Assembly (NCBI RefSeq): GCF_030846195.1
Contig: NZ_JAVCWH010000004.1
Location: 186,001-250,000 of the forward strand
From: Paracoccus yibinensis
GTDB lineage: Bacteria > Pseudomonadota > Alphaproteobacteria > Rhodobacterales > Rhodobacteraceae
DNA length: 64,000 bases
Direction of reading: 5' to 3'
In this document: positions 1 to 8,494 of the stretch, in pieces
Position numbering within the stretch: position 1 is the stretch's first letter
Layout: each line of letters begins with the position of its first letter
Position numbers and translations under genes: made by a program
The notes under the pieces: model-generated
Told to the model about the DNA's origin: nothing
The model's input: only the letters and a program-made list of their open reading frames with translations
Database searches by the model: none

Positions 1-2
1 CT

Positions 3-287
3 GCCGGGGGCGAGGGAATTGCCAAGGACGGATCCCACATGCCGCTGGAGGATGCCTCGGGCCAGCAGGCGGGGGTCGCCATGTCGGGCGCCGATGCGCA
101 GGCCCAGCAGGAAGGCCAGCCGACCGCGGCCGAACAGGCCATGGGCGAACAGGCTTCCACCGGGCATTCGGCCGGCGCCGGAGACCATTCCACCCGTGAC
201 GCGCATATCCAGGCCGCGCGCGACGCGCTTGCCGCCGGCGACGAAGAAGCCTGCATGAAGGCCGTGCAGGCAGCACAATCGATGTGA
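3..287 (+). CDS. C-terminal part of an unrecognised protein (cut by left edge)
   Basis: This is an open frame without a start that enters from the left edge and ends at a TGA at 285-287; 94 residues are visible. The visible part is hydrophilic and rich in Ala, Gly, Glu and Gln, ending in a short amphipathic segment with one Cys six codons after a run of acidic residues. I see no membrane segment and do not recognise the family. Composition suits a natural gene of this genome, and a perfect hairpin follows 10 bases after the stop, which supports a real gene end. The product and full length cannot be judged from here. Confidence 0.55.
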   Translation, partial: AGGEGIAKDGSHMPLEDASGQQAGVAMSGADAQAQQEGQPTAAEQAMGEQASTGHSAGAGDHSTRDAHIQAARDALAAGDEEACMKAVQAAQSM

Positions 288-297
288 TGAACGCCCA

Positions 298-319
298 GGC
301 GGGGGCCGATGCCCCCGCC
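298..319. terminator. Perfect 9-bp hairpin after the first gene
   Basis: Arms 298-306 and 311-319 are perfectly complementary and all but two pairs are G-C, with a four-base loop. There is no T-run on either side, so it may work as a stability or Rho-linked end rather than a classical intrinsic terminator. It separates the partial gene from ribonuclease D. Confidence 0.45.
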
Positions 320-421
320 ATACTTGCCGATCATGGCCGTTCGGGCAAATAAGGCTGGAATGACGCGCCGCTTTCTGATGAGAGGGGCGCGATCACAGCC
401 TTGGCCCGGACGGACGATGCG

Positions 422-1036
422 ATGAGCATACATCTTTACCCCAACGACCTTCCCGAAGACCTCAACCTTGGCCCGGTGGTGGCCATCGACACGGAAACCA
501 TGGGCCTTGACCCGCGCCGCGACCGGCTATGCCTGGTGCAGCTGTCCTCGGGCGACGGGAACGCGCATCTGGTCCAGATCGAGCGCGGCCAGACCGAGGC
601 GCCGAACCTGTGCCGGCTGCTGACCGATCCGAAGGTTCTGAAGCTGTTCCATTTCGGCCGCTTCGACATCGCCGCCCTGGAAAACGCCTTTGGCGTCGTC
701 ACCGCGCCGGTGTGGTGCACGAAGATCGCTTCGAAGCTGGTGCGCACATTCACCGACCGGCACGGGCTGAAATACCTGCTGAGCGAACTGGTGAATGTCG
801 ATGTCAGCAAGCAGCAGCAGACCAGCGACTGGGGCGCGGCGGATCTGACGGATGCGCAACTGGAATACGCGGCTTCCGATGTGCTTCACCTGCACAGGCT
901 GAAGGAAGCGCTGGAAGAACGGCTGCGCCGCGAAAACCGCATTGGCCTGGCGCAGGCCTGTTTCGATTTCCTGCCCGCCCGCGCCCACCTGGACCTGCTG
1001 GGCTGGGGGGATGAAAACGACATCTTCAAGCACTAG
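422..1036 (+). CDS. rnd: Ribonuclease D-like 3'-5' exonuclease
   Basis: This is a 204-residue single-domain DEDD exonuclease, the short form common in alphaproteobacteria that lacks the HRDC domains of E. coli RNase D (about 375 residues). Visible motifs are Exo I (AIDTETMGL, about residue 22), Exo II with FHFGRFDIAAL, and Exo III near the C-terminus with YAASDVLHL, where the Tyr and Asp mark the DEDDy type. The expected role is trimming of structured RNA 3' ends in the cytoplasm. An in-frame TTG lies at 401, but ATG 422 matches the family N-terminus better. A repeat element follows the stop before kdsD. Family assignment is firm; the exact substrate is not. Confidence 0.88.
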   Translation: MSIHLYPNDLPEDLNLGPVVAIDTETMGLDPRRDRLCLVQLSSGDGNAHLVQIERGQTEAPNLCRLLTDPKVLKLFHFGRFDIAALENAFGVVTAPVWCTKIASKLVRTFTDRHGLKYLLSELVNVDVSKQQQTSDWGAADLTDAQLEYAASDVLHLHRLKEALEERLRRENRIGLAQACFDFLPARAHLDLLGWGDENDIFKH

Positions 1037-1050
1037 ATGTCCGGCCAAGG

Positions 1051-1093
1051 CCGGGGGCGCTTCGCCCCCCGGACCCCCAGAGGATATTTGGAC
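1051..1093 (+). repeat. 43-bp GC-hairpin repeat, copy 1
   Basis: A hairpin (GGGGGCG / CGCCCCC around CTT) is followed by a GGACCCCC block and a conserved GAGGATATTTGGAC tail. A second copy at 24494-24536 differs at one of 43 positions. Both copies sit directly between the stop of one gene and the start of the next on the same strand, here between rnd and kdsD. Similar intergenic hairpin-plus-tail elements are, from memory, widespread in Rhodobacterales genomes. Confidence 0.8.
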
Positions 1094-1112
1094 CAAGGCA
1101 AAGGCAGGCGGT

Positions 1113-2057
1113 TTGAGCGATTATCTGGACACGGCGCGGCGGGTGATCCGTTGCGAGATGACCGGGCTGGAGGCTTTGGCCCAGGGGCTGAATGGCGATT
1201 TCGCGCGTGCGGTCGATCTGATCCTGAAGGCGCAAGGGCGCGTCATCGTGTCGGGCATGGGCAAGTCGGGCCATGTCGGGCGCAAGATCGCGGCCACGCT
1301 GGCCTCCACCGGGACGCCCGCGCAGTTCGTCCATCCGGCCGAGGCGAGCCATGGCGACCTGGGCATGGTCACGCCCGCCGATGTGGCCCTGGTGCTGTCC
1401 AACAGCGGCGAGACGCCGGAACTGGCCGACCTGATCGCCCATACCCGCCGTTTCGAGATCCCGCTGATCGGCATCGCCTCGCGGTCCCAATCGACCCTGC
1501 TGCGGCAGGCGGATGTGGCGCTTGTGCTGCCCACGGCGCCCGAGGCCTGCGGCAGCGGCATCGTGCCCACCACCTCGACGACCATGACGCTGGCCCTGGG
1601 GGATGCGCTGGCCGTCGCGCTGATGGAGCACCGGCAGTTCACGCCCGAACATTTCCGCACTTTTCATCCTGGCGGCAAGCTGGGCGCGCGGCTGGCCAAG
1701 GTGGGTGACCTGATGCATCGTGACATGCCTCTGGTGTCCGAGGATACGCCGATGACCGACGCGCTGCTGGTCATCAGTCAGAAGGGTTACGGCGTGACGG
1801 GCGTGACCGATGCGGCGGGACGGCTGACCGGCATCATCACCGATGGCGACTTGCGGCGGCACATGCAGGGCCTGCTGGATCACCGCGCGTCCGAGGTGAT
1901 GACCCCCAGTCCCCGCGTGATCGCGCCCGATGCCTTGGCCGAATCGGCCCTGGCACAGATGCAGGACCGCAAGATCACCTGCCTGTTCGCGGTGGCCGAC
2001 GACATGCCGCAGGGCATCCTTCATATCCACGACTGCCTGCGCGCCGGGATCGTCTAG
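1113..2057 (+). CDS. kdsD: D-arabinose 5-phosphate isomerase (KpsF/GutQ family)
   Basis: The enzyme converts ribulose 5-phosphate to arabinose 5-phosphate, the first committed step of Kdo synthesis for the lipopolysaccharide inner core. At 314 residues it has the family length. An N-terminal SIS domain (about residues 40-170) carries GMGKSGHVGRKIAATL and the GSGIVPTTSTTM stretch, and two CBS domains fill the C-terminal third, ending in ITDGDLRRHM and a final regulatory loop. The chosen start is TTG 1113, just after the repeat element; the frame is open further upstream but that part overlaps rnd and is not conserved. lptC begins three bases after the stop, so it leads an LPS operon. Confidence 0.93.
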   Translation: MSDYLDTARRVIRCEMTGLEALAQGLNGDFARAVDLILKAQGRVIVSGMGKSGHVGRKIAATLASTGTPAQFVHPAEASHGDLGMVTPADVALVLSNSGETPELADLIAHTRRFEIPLIGIASRSQSTLLRQADVALVLPTAPEACGSGIVPTTSTTMTLALGDALAVALMEHRQFTPEHFRTFHPGGKLGARLAKVGDLMHRDMPLVSEDTPMTDALLVISQKGYGVTGVTDAAGRLTGIITDGDLRRHMQGLLDHRASEVMTPSPRVIAPDALAESALAQMQDRKITCLFAVADDMPQGILHIHDCLRAGIV

Positions 2058-2060
2058 GCG

Positions 2061-2630
2061 ATGAACCGCACCCGCACCGTCCGCTGGCTGCGCGTGCTGC
2101 TGCCCTTGGCGGCGCTTGCGATGCTGTCGACGCTGTTCCTGTTCTCGCGCGGGGGGGACAGCCCGTCGCGGATCCCCTATGCCGACGTGGATGCCGAGGC
2201 AATGGCCCGCGATCCGCGTCTGGTCGCCCCGGAATATGCGGGCGTGACCGATGACGGGGCGCAGCTGACCCTGCGCGCGACCGAGGCCGCGCCGGGGCAG
2301 GGCGGCGGGTCCGCCCGCGACCTGCGGCTGGACTGGCAACGCCCTGACGGCTTGCGCGCGGATGTGACCGCGCCGCAGGGGGGGCTTGCGGATGGGGCGA
2401 TCCGGCTGGACGGCGGGGTGCGGATCACGACCTCCACCGGCTGGACGCTGGACGCCCAAAGCGTGGAAGCCGCGACCGACCGGTCCCGCATCGCCGCCGA
2501 GGCGGGGGTGAAGGCCGAGGCGCCCTTCGGCACGCTTTCGGCGCAGCGGATGGAGCTTGCGCCCGGCGCGGACGAGGATGCTTCGATCTTGAATTTCTCG
2601 GGCGATGTCCGTCTGATATACCAGCCCTGA
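2061..2630 (+). CDS. lptC: LPS export protein LptC
   Basis: This 189-residue bitopic inner-membrane protein links LptB2FG to the periplasmic LptA bridge. One transmembrane helix is visible at about residues 9-28, followed by a periplasmic beta-jellyroll of weakly conserved alternating hydrophobic residues. The assignment depends largely on position: it follows kdsD by three bases and precedes lptA and lptB, the standard order. The ABC membrane subunits LptF and LptG are not in the window. Length matches E. coli LptC (191). Confidence 0.85.
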   Translation: MNRTRTVRWLRVLLPLAALAMLSTLFLFSRGGDSPSRIPYADVDAEAMARDPRLVAPEYAGVTDDGAQLTLRATEAAPGQGGGSARDLRLDWQRPDGLRADVTAPQGGLADGAIRLDGGVRITTSTGWTLDAQSVEAATDRSRIAAEAGVKAEAPFGTLSAQRMELAPGADEDASILNFSGDVRLIYQP

Positions 2631-2650
2631 TCCATCGAAGGACAATTCCG

Positions 2651-3127
2651 ATGCTGCGCCCTCTGCTGACAGCCCTGATCCTTGCCGCCCCGCCGGCTGT
2701 CGCGCAGGACGTGGCCTTCGGGGGAATGCGCGCCGATATCCAGGCCCCGGTCGAGGTTGCGGCGGACAACCTGTCCGTGAACCAGGCCGACGGCAGCGCG
2801 GTCTTCACCGGCAATGTCGTGATCGGCCAGGGCGAGATGCGCCTGTCCGCCGACCAGGTGACGGTGATCTATGCCGAGGGCGGGCAAAGCCGCATCCGGT
2901 CGCTGGACGCCAAGGGCAACGTGACGCTGGTGTCCGGCCCCGACGCGGCCGAGGCAGAGGCCGCGACCTATGACGTGGAAACCGGGAATGTCACGCTGAC
3001 CGGCGACGTGGTGCTGACCCAGGGGCAGAACGTTCTGACCGGCGACACCATGCAGGTGAACCTGGCATCGGGCACCGCGCAGGTGCAGGGCCGGGTGCGG
3101 TCGGTCCTGCAGCCGGGCGGCAACTGA
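2651..3127 (+). CDS. lptA: LPS transport periplasmic protein LptA
   Basis: This 158-residue OstA-like protein starts with a signal peptide cleaved after about residue 18 (PPAVAQD). The mature part has the OstA pattern of repeated beta strands, with [23 protein letters not shown] and the repeated 'GNVTL' units near residues 95-125. It is expected to assemble head-to-tail as the periplasmic bridge carrying lipopolysaccharide to the outer membrane. The TGA stop shares one base with the lptB ATG, so the two are translationally coupled. Confidence 0.9.
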   Translation: MLRPLLTALILAAPPAVAQDVAFGGMRADIQAPVEVAADNLSVNQADGSAVFTGNVVIGQGEMRLSADQVTVIYAEGGQSRIRSLDAKGNVTLVSGPDAAEAEAATYDVETGNVTLTGDVVLTQGQNVLTGDTMQVNLASGTAQVQGRVRSVLQPGGN

Positions 3128-3876
3128 TGCGGGGTGCGGCGGCACGCACCGGGGACGGCCTGAAGGTCCGGGGGTTGCGCAAGTCCTATCGCAACCGGCC
3201 GGTGATCTGTGATGTTTCGGTCGATCTTGCGCGCGGAGAGGTCGTGGCCCTTCTGGGTCCGAACGGGTCTGGCAAGACCACCTGCTTTTATTGCATCGCG
3301 GGGCTTGTGCCGCCCGATGCGGGGCAGGTGCTGATCGACGGCCGCGACGCGACCCGCCTGCCGATGTTCCGCCGCGCGCGGATGGGCATCGGCTATCTGC
3401 CGCAGGAGATGTCGATTTTTCGCGGCCTGACCGTGGAACAGAACATCATGGCCGTCCTTGAGGTCGTCCACGAGGATCCCCGCCACCGCCGCGACCGGCT
3501 AGAGGAGTTGCTGGGCGATTTCTCCATCGAACACCTGCGCGCCGCACCCGCCCTGGCCCTTTCCGGGGGCGAGCGGCGCCGGGCCGAGATCGCGCGCTGC
3601 CTGGCGTCCGATCCCAGCTTCCTGCTGCTGGACGAACCCTTCGCGGGCGTCGATCCGATCGCCGTGGGCGAGATCCGGGGCCTGGTCCATGACCTGAAAT
3701 CGCGCGGCATCGGCGTGCTGATCACCGACCACAACGTGCGCGAGACGCTGGGCATCGTCGACCGCGCCTATATCCTGCACGATGGACATGTCCTGATGTC
3801 GGGTTCGACCGAGGAGATCGTGGCCGACCCCCGCGTCCGCGAGGTTTATCTGGGCGAGGGGTTCCGCATGGCCTGA
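3127..3876 (+). CDS. lptB: LPS export ABC transporter ATPase LptB
   Basis: This 249-residue cytoplasmic ATPase powers LPS extraction from the inner membrane with LptF and LptG. Walker A is GPNGSGKTT (about residue 42), the signature is [16 protein letters not shown], Walker B is [13 protein letters not shown] and the switch His is in [10 protein letters not shown]; all are intact. A charged extension of about 15 residues precedes the ABC fold. The ATG overlaps the lptA stop by one base (TGATG). It is the last gene before a 177-base gap and hpf. Confidence 0.95.
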   Translation: MRGAAARTGDGLKVRGLRKSYRNRPVICDVSVDLARGEVVALLGPNGSGKTTCFYCIAGLVPPDAGQVLIDGRDATRLPMFRRARMGIGYLPQEMSIFRGLTVEQNIMAVLEVVHEDPRHRRDRLEELLGDFSIEHLRAAPALALSGGERRRAEIARCLASDPSFLLLDEPFAGVDPIAVGEIRGLVHDLKSRGIGVLITDHNVRETLGIVDRAYILHDGHVLMSGSTEEIVADPRVREVYLGEGFRMA

Positions 3877-3918
3877 GGGCCGCGCATGTGAATCTGCGTT
3901 CCCTCTGCAAGCGCCCCG

Positions 3919-3949
3919 TTGACAGACGGCTTTGGCTATCACCAGATTA
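3919..3949 (+). promoter_or_regulatory. Possible promoter upstream of hpf
   Basis: A perfect TTGACA occurs at 3919-3924 in the gap between lptB and hpf, with an AT-rich AGATTA/GATTAA about 19-20 bases later. The spacing is long, so it is a weak candidate, but it would let hpf-ptsN be transcribed apart from the lpt genes. Confidence 0.3.
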
Positions 3950-4053
3950 ACATATGCGGGACGCGCAGGAACCGTATCCCGCCACCCCCGTTTCCGCCCT
4001 GTGCCGGCAGACGGGCCGGCGCATTGGAAGACGGGCAACCGAGAGGAATGACG

Positions 4054-4629
4054 ATGCGCTATACCATCAGCGGAAAACAGATCGACATCGGCGATGCGCT
4101 TTCGACGCATGTGAAGACGGAACTGGGCGAAACGGTCGGCAAGTACTCGCAGCGCCCGACGGATGCGACCGTCACTTTTTCCAAGGATGCCCACCAGTTC
4201 ATGTGCGACGCCGTGGTGCACCTGTCCACCGGACTGAACGTGACGGCCCGGGGCGCCGCCACCGAGATCTATGCCGCATTCGAGGCTTGCCGCGAAAAGA
4301 TGGACAAGCAGCTTCGCCGCTACAAGCGCCGCCTGAAGGACCATCATAAGGACAGGTCCGAGCCGGTTGAATTCGGCCAGGCAGGCATGTATGTGCTGGC
4401 CGCTGACGAGGATGAATGGGAAGCGCAGGACAGCGGCCTGCAACCGATCATCATCGCGGAAATGGAAACCCGCGTCCCGACCCTGTCGGTGGGCGATGCG
4501 GTGATGCAGATGGAGTTGTCGGGGACGCCGCTTCTGGTGTTTCGGAATGAAAAACACGGGGGCGTCAATGTGGTCCATCGCCGCGAAGACGGCAATGTGG
4601 GCTGGATCGACCCGCGCGGCAACGGATAG
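4054..4629 (+). CDS. hpf: Ribosome hibernation promoting factor, long form
   Basis: A 191-residue long-form HPF is expected to dimerise 70S ribosomes into inactive 100S particles in stationary phase. The N-terminal S30AE domain (about residues 1-105) begins MRYTISGKQIDIGDAL and holds the basic helix REKMDKQLRRYKRRLKDHH. The C-terminal dimerisation domain ends with the conserved VNVVHRREDGNVGWIDPR. ATG 4054 is preferred over ATG 4048 because an AGAGGA ribosome site lies seven bases before it and would be too close to 4048. ptsN follows by 81 bases, the usual neighbour. Confidence 0.93.
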   Translation: MRYTISGKQIDIGDALSTHVKTELGETVGKYSQRPTDATVTFSKDAHQFMCDAVVHLSTGLNVTARGAATEIYAAFEACREKMDKQLRRYKRRLKDHHKDRSEPVEFGQAGMYVLAADEDEWEAQDSGLQPIIIAEMETRVPTLSVGDAVMQMELSGTPLLVFRNEKHGGVNVVHRREDGNVGWIDPRGNG

Positions 4630-4710
4630 GGCCGCGCGCGGCATCCCTGACTGAATCGACGCGCCCCTGCCGTTGCGGGGGCGCTTGAGCCTTGGGAAAG
4701 ACGCAAAGCC

Positions 4711-5172
4711 ATGCAGTTGACCGAAATCCTCAGACCGGGCGCCGTGCGGTCCCTGGGCCAGGTTACGTCGAAAAAGCGCCTGTTTCAGGAATTGGCCGAC
4801 CTGGCCCATGCCGAATACGGCCTGAACGCGACCGAGGTTCTGGATGCACTGCAGGAACGCGAAAGCCTGGGACCAACCGGCGTGGGGCAGGGCGTGGCAT
4901 TGCCGCACGCGCGCCTGCATGGGCTGGACCGCGTGGTCGGGCTGTTCGTGCGGCTGGACAAGCCGCTGGATTTCGACGCGGTGGATCGCCAGCCGGTTGA
5001 TCTGATCTTCTGCCTGCTGGCGCCCGAGACCAGCGGCGTCGATCACCTCAAGGCGCTTGCGCTGGTGTCCCGCACGCTGCGCGACACAGACCTGCGCGCG
5101 AAGCTGCGCGCCAACGACGATCCGGTGGCCCTGCACGCGGTTCTGGCCGCCCAGGGGGTCAAGGCCGCATAA
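4711..5172 (+). CDS. ptsN: Nitrogen PTS EIIA protein
   Basis: This 153-residue EIIA-Ntr belongs to the regulatory PTS branch with EI-Ntr and NPr, linking nitrogen and carbon state to potassium transport and other targets. The phosphorylated His is H66 in GVALPHARL, preceded by the family motif ERESLGPTGVGQG. Length is normal. In many proteobacteria hpf and ptsN follow rpoN; rpoN is not between lptB and hpf here, as is usual for Rhodobacterales. Confidence 0.93.
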   Translation: MQLTEILRPGAVRSLGQVTSKKRLFQELADLAHAEYGLNATEVLDALQERESLGPTGVGQGVALPHARLHGLDRVVGLFVRLDKPLDFDAVDRQPVDLIFCLLAPETSGVDHLKALALVSRTLRDTDLRAKLRANDDPVALHAVLAAQGVKAA

Positions 5173-5176
5173 GGCT

Positions 5177-5205
5177 TTGGATCGGGGCCGATTCGGTCCT
5201 ATACA
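5177..5205 (+). promoter_or_regulatory. Candidate sigma-70 promoter for the small gene at 5236
   Basis: TTGGAT (5177-5182) and TATACA (5200-5205) are separated by exactly 17 bases, just after the ptsN stop and 31 bases before the small gene. The fit to the consensus is good for this GC-rich genome. Confidence 0.45.
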
Positions 5206-5235
5206 GGGCCTCCACCTTTAAAACAGGAGGCGAAG

Positions 5236-5424
5236 ATGACCAAGCCGATCAGCGACAAGCCCGAGGACCGTGGAAACAGCCGTCTGCGCGCGTTCACCCG
5301 GCAGGAGCGCGAAGCAGGCACCCATCCGGCCATCGAGGTGCTGCGGACCCGCCCGCAGACGCGGAGCGAGGAGAACCGCAGAGCCATGGAATACACCCGA
5401 ATCGAACGCGGACGGGTGAGTTAA
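5236..5424 (+). CDS. Small basic hypothetical protein
   Basis: The 62-residue product is very hydrophilic, with about a quarter Arg/Lys and many Glu, no Cys, and no membrane segment or signal peptide. A strong AGGAGG ribosome site sits five bases before the ATG, and a good promoter-like pair lies upstream, so I judge it a real gene even though I do not recognise a family. It may be an intrinsically disordered nucleic-acid or ribosome-associated protein, but that is only a guess from composition. It lies between ptsN and the RNA ligase relic. Confidence 0.6.
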   Translation: MTKPISDKPEDRGNSRLRAFTRQEREAGTHPAIEVLRTRPQTRSEENRRAMEYTRIERGRVS

Positions 5425-5538
5425 GGGTTGAAGACCTGGGGCCGTTCGGCAAGGGCGGCCTTCTTGTTCAAGCCGGCCGTTGTATTGAGTCTCGGCTGCT
5501 GTTCTGGCTGTTCCAAGGACCCGTGCTATCGCTTCCCT

Positions 5539-6134
5539 TTGAGGAAATACGGTCGCACATTTCATCTGCCGATCTCACCCGGTGCCACCAGCGACGACAA
5601 GATCATGTCTTCGCTGGATGGACTGATGGTGGAAGACCTTGTCGTTACTGAAAAGATGGACGGTGAGACTACGACCATTCATGCTGGCGGCTCTCATGCG
5701 CGCAGTCCTGACATCCCGAGACTGGCTCAAGGGGTTTGCCGCAGGGATTTCACCCTATCTGGCAGAGGGCGAACGCATTGTTGGTGAGAACCTTTATGCA
5801 CGTCATTCGGTCGCCTATGATGCACTGCCTTCATATTTTCTTGGCTTCGCCTGGATCGTCGGCGATGAAGTGCAATCGTGGGATCTGATGCAGTCACGTT
5901 TCAAAGAGTTGCGCATCCAGCCTGTTCCGACGCTGTATCGAGGCCCTTACCGCCGATCTGACGCAGTCGCTTGATTGGGGGCGGCAGGAAGGTTTCGTAG
6001 CAAGGGTCGCTGACTCATTCCATGAAGCCGACATGCCGAGGCGAGTAGGGAAACATGTCCGCCAAGGACATGTTCGGTCTGAAACCCACTGGATGAAGGC
6101 TGAACTCATCCCAAATCGCTTGGCCACAGTTTAA
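5539..6134 (+). pseudogene. Broken RNA ligase gene (T4 RnlA/DRB0094-type superfamily)
   Basis: Three pieces in three frames together read as one RNA ligase. Frame 1 (from a TTG at 5539) has RKYGRTFHLPISPGATSDDK and the nucleotidyl motif VVTEKMDGETTTIHAGG, whose Lys would be the AMP-accepting residue. After a shift near 5705-5720 frame 2 gives GENLYARHSVAYDALPSYFLGF and the PVPTLYRG segment. After a second shift near 5945 frame 3 gives EGFVARVADSF and HWMKAELIPN to a TAA at 6132-6134. In intact members the first junction spans a few more residues, so a small deletion is likely. Base composition is clearly less GC-rich than its neighbours, suggesting transfer. Two shifts make a sequencing error unlikely. 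Confidence 0.8.
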
Positions 6135-6148
6135 CGACAGCAGCAAGC

Positions 6149-6213
6149 GTAGGGTGCGTGCTTGCACGCACCACATCAGGCAGGATCATGGTGCGTGCAA
6201 GCACGCACCCTAC
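6149..6213. repeat. 65-bp inverted repeat (REP-like palindrome)
   Basis: Two 25-base arms (6149-6173 and 6189-6213) are perfect reverse complements around a 15-base spacer. Each arm is itself partly palindromic (GGGTGCGTGC / GCACGCACC). It lies between the RNA ligase relic and the 3' end of ilvE, so it could end transcription from either side. Sequences beginning GTAGGGTGCGTGC are known as REP-type repeats in several bacteria; I see no RAYT transposase in this window. Confidence 0.75.
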
Positions 6214-6244
6214 GGGTGGGGGCCGCCCGGGGCAGCCCTTTCCC

Positions 6245-7114
6245 TTACGCCCGCACCAGCCGCTCGTAATCCTCGGCCACCTTTCGCGTCATCTGGCCGA
6301 CCTGGAAGTGCCAGTCGCCGATCTGCCCCACGGGCGTCACTTCGGCCGCCGTTCCCGTCAGGAAGCATTCCTGGAAATCCTCCAGCTCCTCGGGCTTGAT
6401 GCGGCGTTCGTGGACCGTCGTGCCGTTGTCGCGCAGCATCTGGATGATCGTCTGGCGGGTGATGCCGTTCAGGAAGCGGTCTGCCTGGGGGGTGTGGACC
6501 TCTCCGTCGCGGATGAAGAAGATGTTGGCGCCGGTCGCCTCGGCCACATAGCCTTCCCAGTCCATGAACAGCGCGTCGGAACAGCCCTTCGCCTCGGCCG
6601 CGTGCTTGGACATGGTGCAGATCATGTAAAGGCCGGCGGCCTTGGCTGCGGTGGGAATGGTTTCGGGCGACGGGCGCTTCCATTTCGCCACGTCCAGTTT
6701 CGCGCCCTGCCATTTGGCATCGCCGTAATAGCTGCCCCATTCCCAGACCGCGATGGCCATGCGGATCGGGTTGCGCGCGGCCGACACGCCCATGTCCGGG
6801 CCCGAACCGCGCCACATCACCGCGCGGACATAGGCGTTGGTCAGCCCGTTGGCCTTCAGCACCGCCTCTTTCGCGGCGTCGATTTCGTCCGCCGTATAGG
6901 GGGATTCCATGTCCAGCAGACGCGCCGATTCGATCAGGCGCAGCGAATGTTCGTGGCCTTTGAAGATCTTGCCGTCATAGCACCGCTCGCCCTCGAAGAC
7001 CGAACTTGCATAATGCAGCGCATGGGTCAGGATATGCACATTCGCTTGGCGCCAATCGACCAGTTCGCCGTCCATCCAGATCTTGCCGTCGCGATCGTCA
7101 TAGGCCGCCGTCAT
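6245..7114 (-). CDS. ilvE: Branched-chain amino acid aminotransferase
   Basis: This 289-residue class IV PLP enzyme carries out the last step of Leu, Ile and Val synthesis and the first of their breakdown. Visible features are the N-terminal KIWMDGELVDWRQANVH, the HALHYASSVFEGERCYDG active-site segment, the PLP Lys in the mid-part, and EATGANIFFI and LNGITRQTII near the phosphate-binding end. The frame continues far upstream, but the start at 7114 gives the family N-terminus. It is divergent from petP, with 153 bases between them containing face-to-face TTGAC elements. Confidence 0.93.
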   Translation of the reverse strand: MTAAYDDRDGKIWMDGELVDWRQANVHILTHALHYASSVFEGERCYDGKIFKGHEHSLRLIESARLLDMESPYTADEIDAAKEAVLKANGLTNAYVRAVMWRGSGPDMGVSAARNPIRMAIAVWEWGSYYGDAKWQGAKLDVAKWKRPSPETIPTAAKAAGLYMICTMSKHAAEAKGCSDALFMDWEGYVAEATGANIFFIRDGEVHTPQADRFLNGITRQTIIQMLRDNGTTVHERRIKPEELEDFQECFLTGTAAEVTPVGQIGDWHFQVGQMTRKVAEDYERLVRA

Positions 7115-7267
7115 CTTTCTCTCCAATCCCGCCGGGCTTTGCGATTCTTGCGCCAGCTTGCCCGGAACCAAACAGTTTGTTGCGCGAAGTGCTTGACGCC
7201 TAGCAATCGAATCTTGGAAAGTCAACAAGACTGCCCTATCAAGGCGGCGTTCGGGAAAGGGAAGGCC

Positions 7268-7780
7268 ATGGCCGAGACGATGCGCGTGCATACCCTGGGG
7301 GGCGAGGATCTGCTGTTCCTGACGGACGAGCAGATCCGGCGCGGGATCGAGGCGATGTTTTTCGCCTATCGTGCCTTCACCGCCGACCCGGACCTGATCC
7401 TGGCGGGAATGGACTATGGCCGGGCGCATCACCGTGCGCTGCATTTCATCCATCGTGATCCGGGCCTGACCGTCACCTCCCTGCTGGCGGTGCTGGGGGT
7501 GACGAAGCAATCGCTGAACCGCGTGCTGCGCACCCTGATCGAGGATGGCCTGGTCGAAAGCCGCGTCGGCCGCCGCGACCGGCGCGAACGCCACCTCCAT
7601 CTGACCGCCGAGGGCGCGGCCCTGGAACGCCGCCTGTCCGAGGCGCAGCGGGCGCGGATGCGCCAGGCCTATCGCGCGGCGGGACCGCAGGCGGTGGCGG
7701 GGTTTCGTCAGGTGCTGGAAGCGATGATGGACCCCGATACGCGGGCGCAGTATCAGTCGATGAAGGATCTGCCCCTATAA
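7268..7780 (+). CDS. petP: MarR-family regulator, PetP-like
   Basis: The 170-residue winged-helix protein has the MarR core at about residues 45-125, with the recognition region LLAVLGVTKQSLNRVLRTLIEDGLVESRVGRRDRRER. It is followed nine bases later by an OmpR-type response regulator. That pairing is the petP-petR operon described in Rhodobacter capsulatus, where both genes are needed for cytochrome bc1 expression. The bc1 genes petABC are not in this window. The start at ATG 7268 follows a purine-rich GGGAAAGGGAAGG stretch. The family call is firm; the name rests on the gene pair. Confidence 0.82.
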   Translation: MAETMRVHTLGGEDLLFLTDEQIRRGIEAMFFAYRAFTADPDLILAGMDYGRAHHRALHFIHRDPGLTVTSLLAVLGVTKQSLNRVLRTLIEDGLVESRVGRRDRRERHLHLTAEGAALERRLSEAQRARMRQAYRAAGPQAVAGFRQVLEAMMDPDTRAQYQSMKDLPL

Positions 7781-7789
7781 AGGCCCGCC

Positions 7790-8494
7790 ATGAGCCAGAA
7801 CGATGCCCATCTGCTGATCGTCGATGACGACGAACGCATCCGCGCGCTGCTGGGCCGGTTTCTGCGCAAGAACGGCTTTCTGGTGACGCTGGCCCGCGAT
7901 GCGGCGCAGGCCCGCCGCTTGCTGGCGGGGCTGGAATTCGACCTGATCGTCATGGACGTGATGATGCCGGGCGAGGACGGCTTTGCCCTGACCCGATCCT
8001 TGCGCGAACGGCTGACGACGCCGATCCTGCTGCTGACCGCTCGCGGCGATACCGAGGATCGCATCACCGGGCTGGAAGTGGGCGCGGACGATTACCTGCC
8101 CAAGCCCTTCGAGCCGCGCGAACTGCTGCTGCGCATCGGCGCGATCCTGCGCCGCATTCCCGCCCCAGAAATGCACCAGCCCAAGTTTCTGACGCTGGGC
8201 GCGCTGCGATACGACATCGACAAGGGCGAATTGTGGCAGGGCGAGAATCACCTGCGCCTGACCGGCACGGAACAGGCGCTGCTGCGCCGTCTGGCCGCCA
8301 GCCGGGGCGAACCCGTCAGCCGGGCCGACCTGATCGAGGATCTGGGCCGGGGCGGCGCGGACGAGGCCGAGAACAGCGAACGCGCCATCGACGTGCAGAT
8401 CACCCGCCTGCGCCGCAAGATCGAACCCGACCCGCGTGAGCCGCGCTTTCTGCAAACCGTGCGCGGCACAGGCTATATGCTGGTGGTGGACTAG
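7790..8494 (+). CDS. petR: OmpR-family response regulator, PetR-like
   Basis: The 234-residue protein has an N-terminal receiver (about 1-120) with the acidic DDD triad near residue 12, the phosphorylated Asp in [13 protein letters not shown] and the KPF switch Lys, then a C-terminal winged helix ending [14 protein letters not shown]. No histidine kinase gene lies nearby; in R. capsulatus PetR is likewise encoded with petP rather than a kinase. The next gene starts at a GTG that shares one base with its stop, so the glycosylase is co-translated. Confidence 0.85.
   Translation: MSQNDAHLLIVDDDERIRALLGRFLRKNGFLVTLARDAAQARRLLAGLEFDLIVMDVMMPGEDGFALTRSLRERLTTPILLLTARGDTEDRITGLEVGADDYLPKPFEPRELLLRIGAILRRIPAPEMHQPKFLTLGALRYDIDKGELWQGENHLRLTGTEQALLRRLAASRGEPVSRADLIEDLGRGGADEAENSERAIDVQITRLRRKIEPDPREPRFLQTVRGTGYMLVVD

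Noticed and set aside
6149-6213. Terminal inverted repeats of an insertion sequence
   Set aside because: The arms are only 15 bases apart with no transposase between, so a REP-like palindrome is a better reading.
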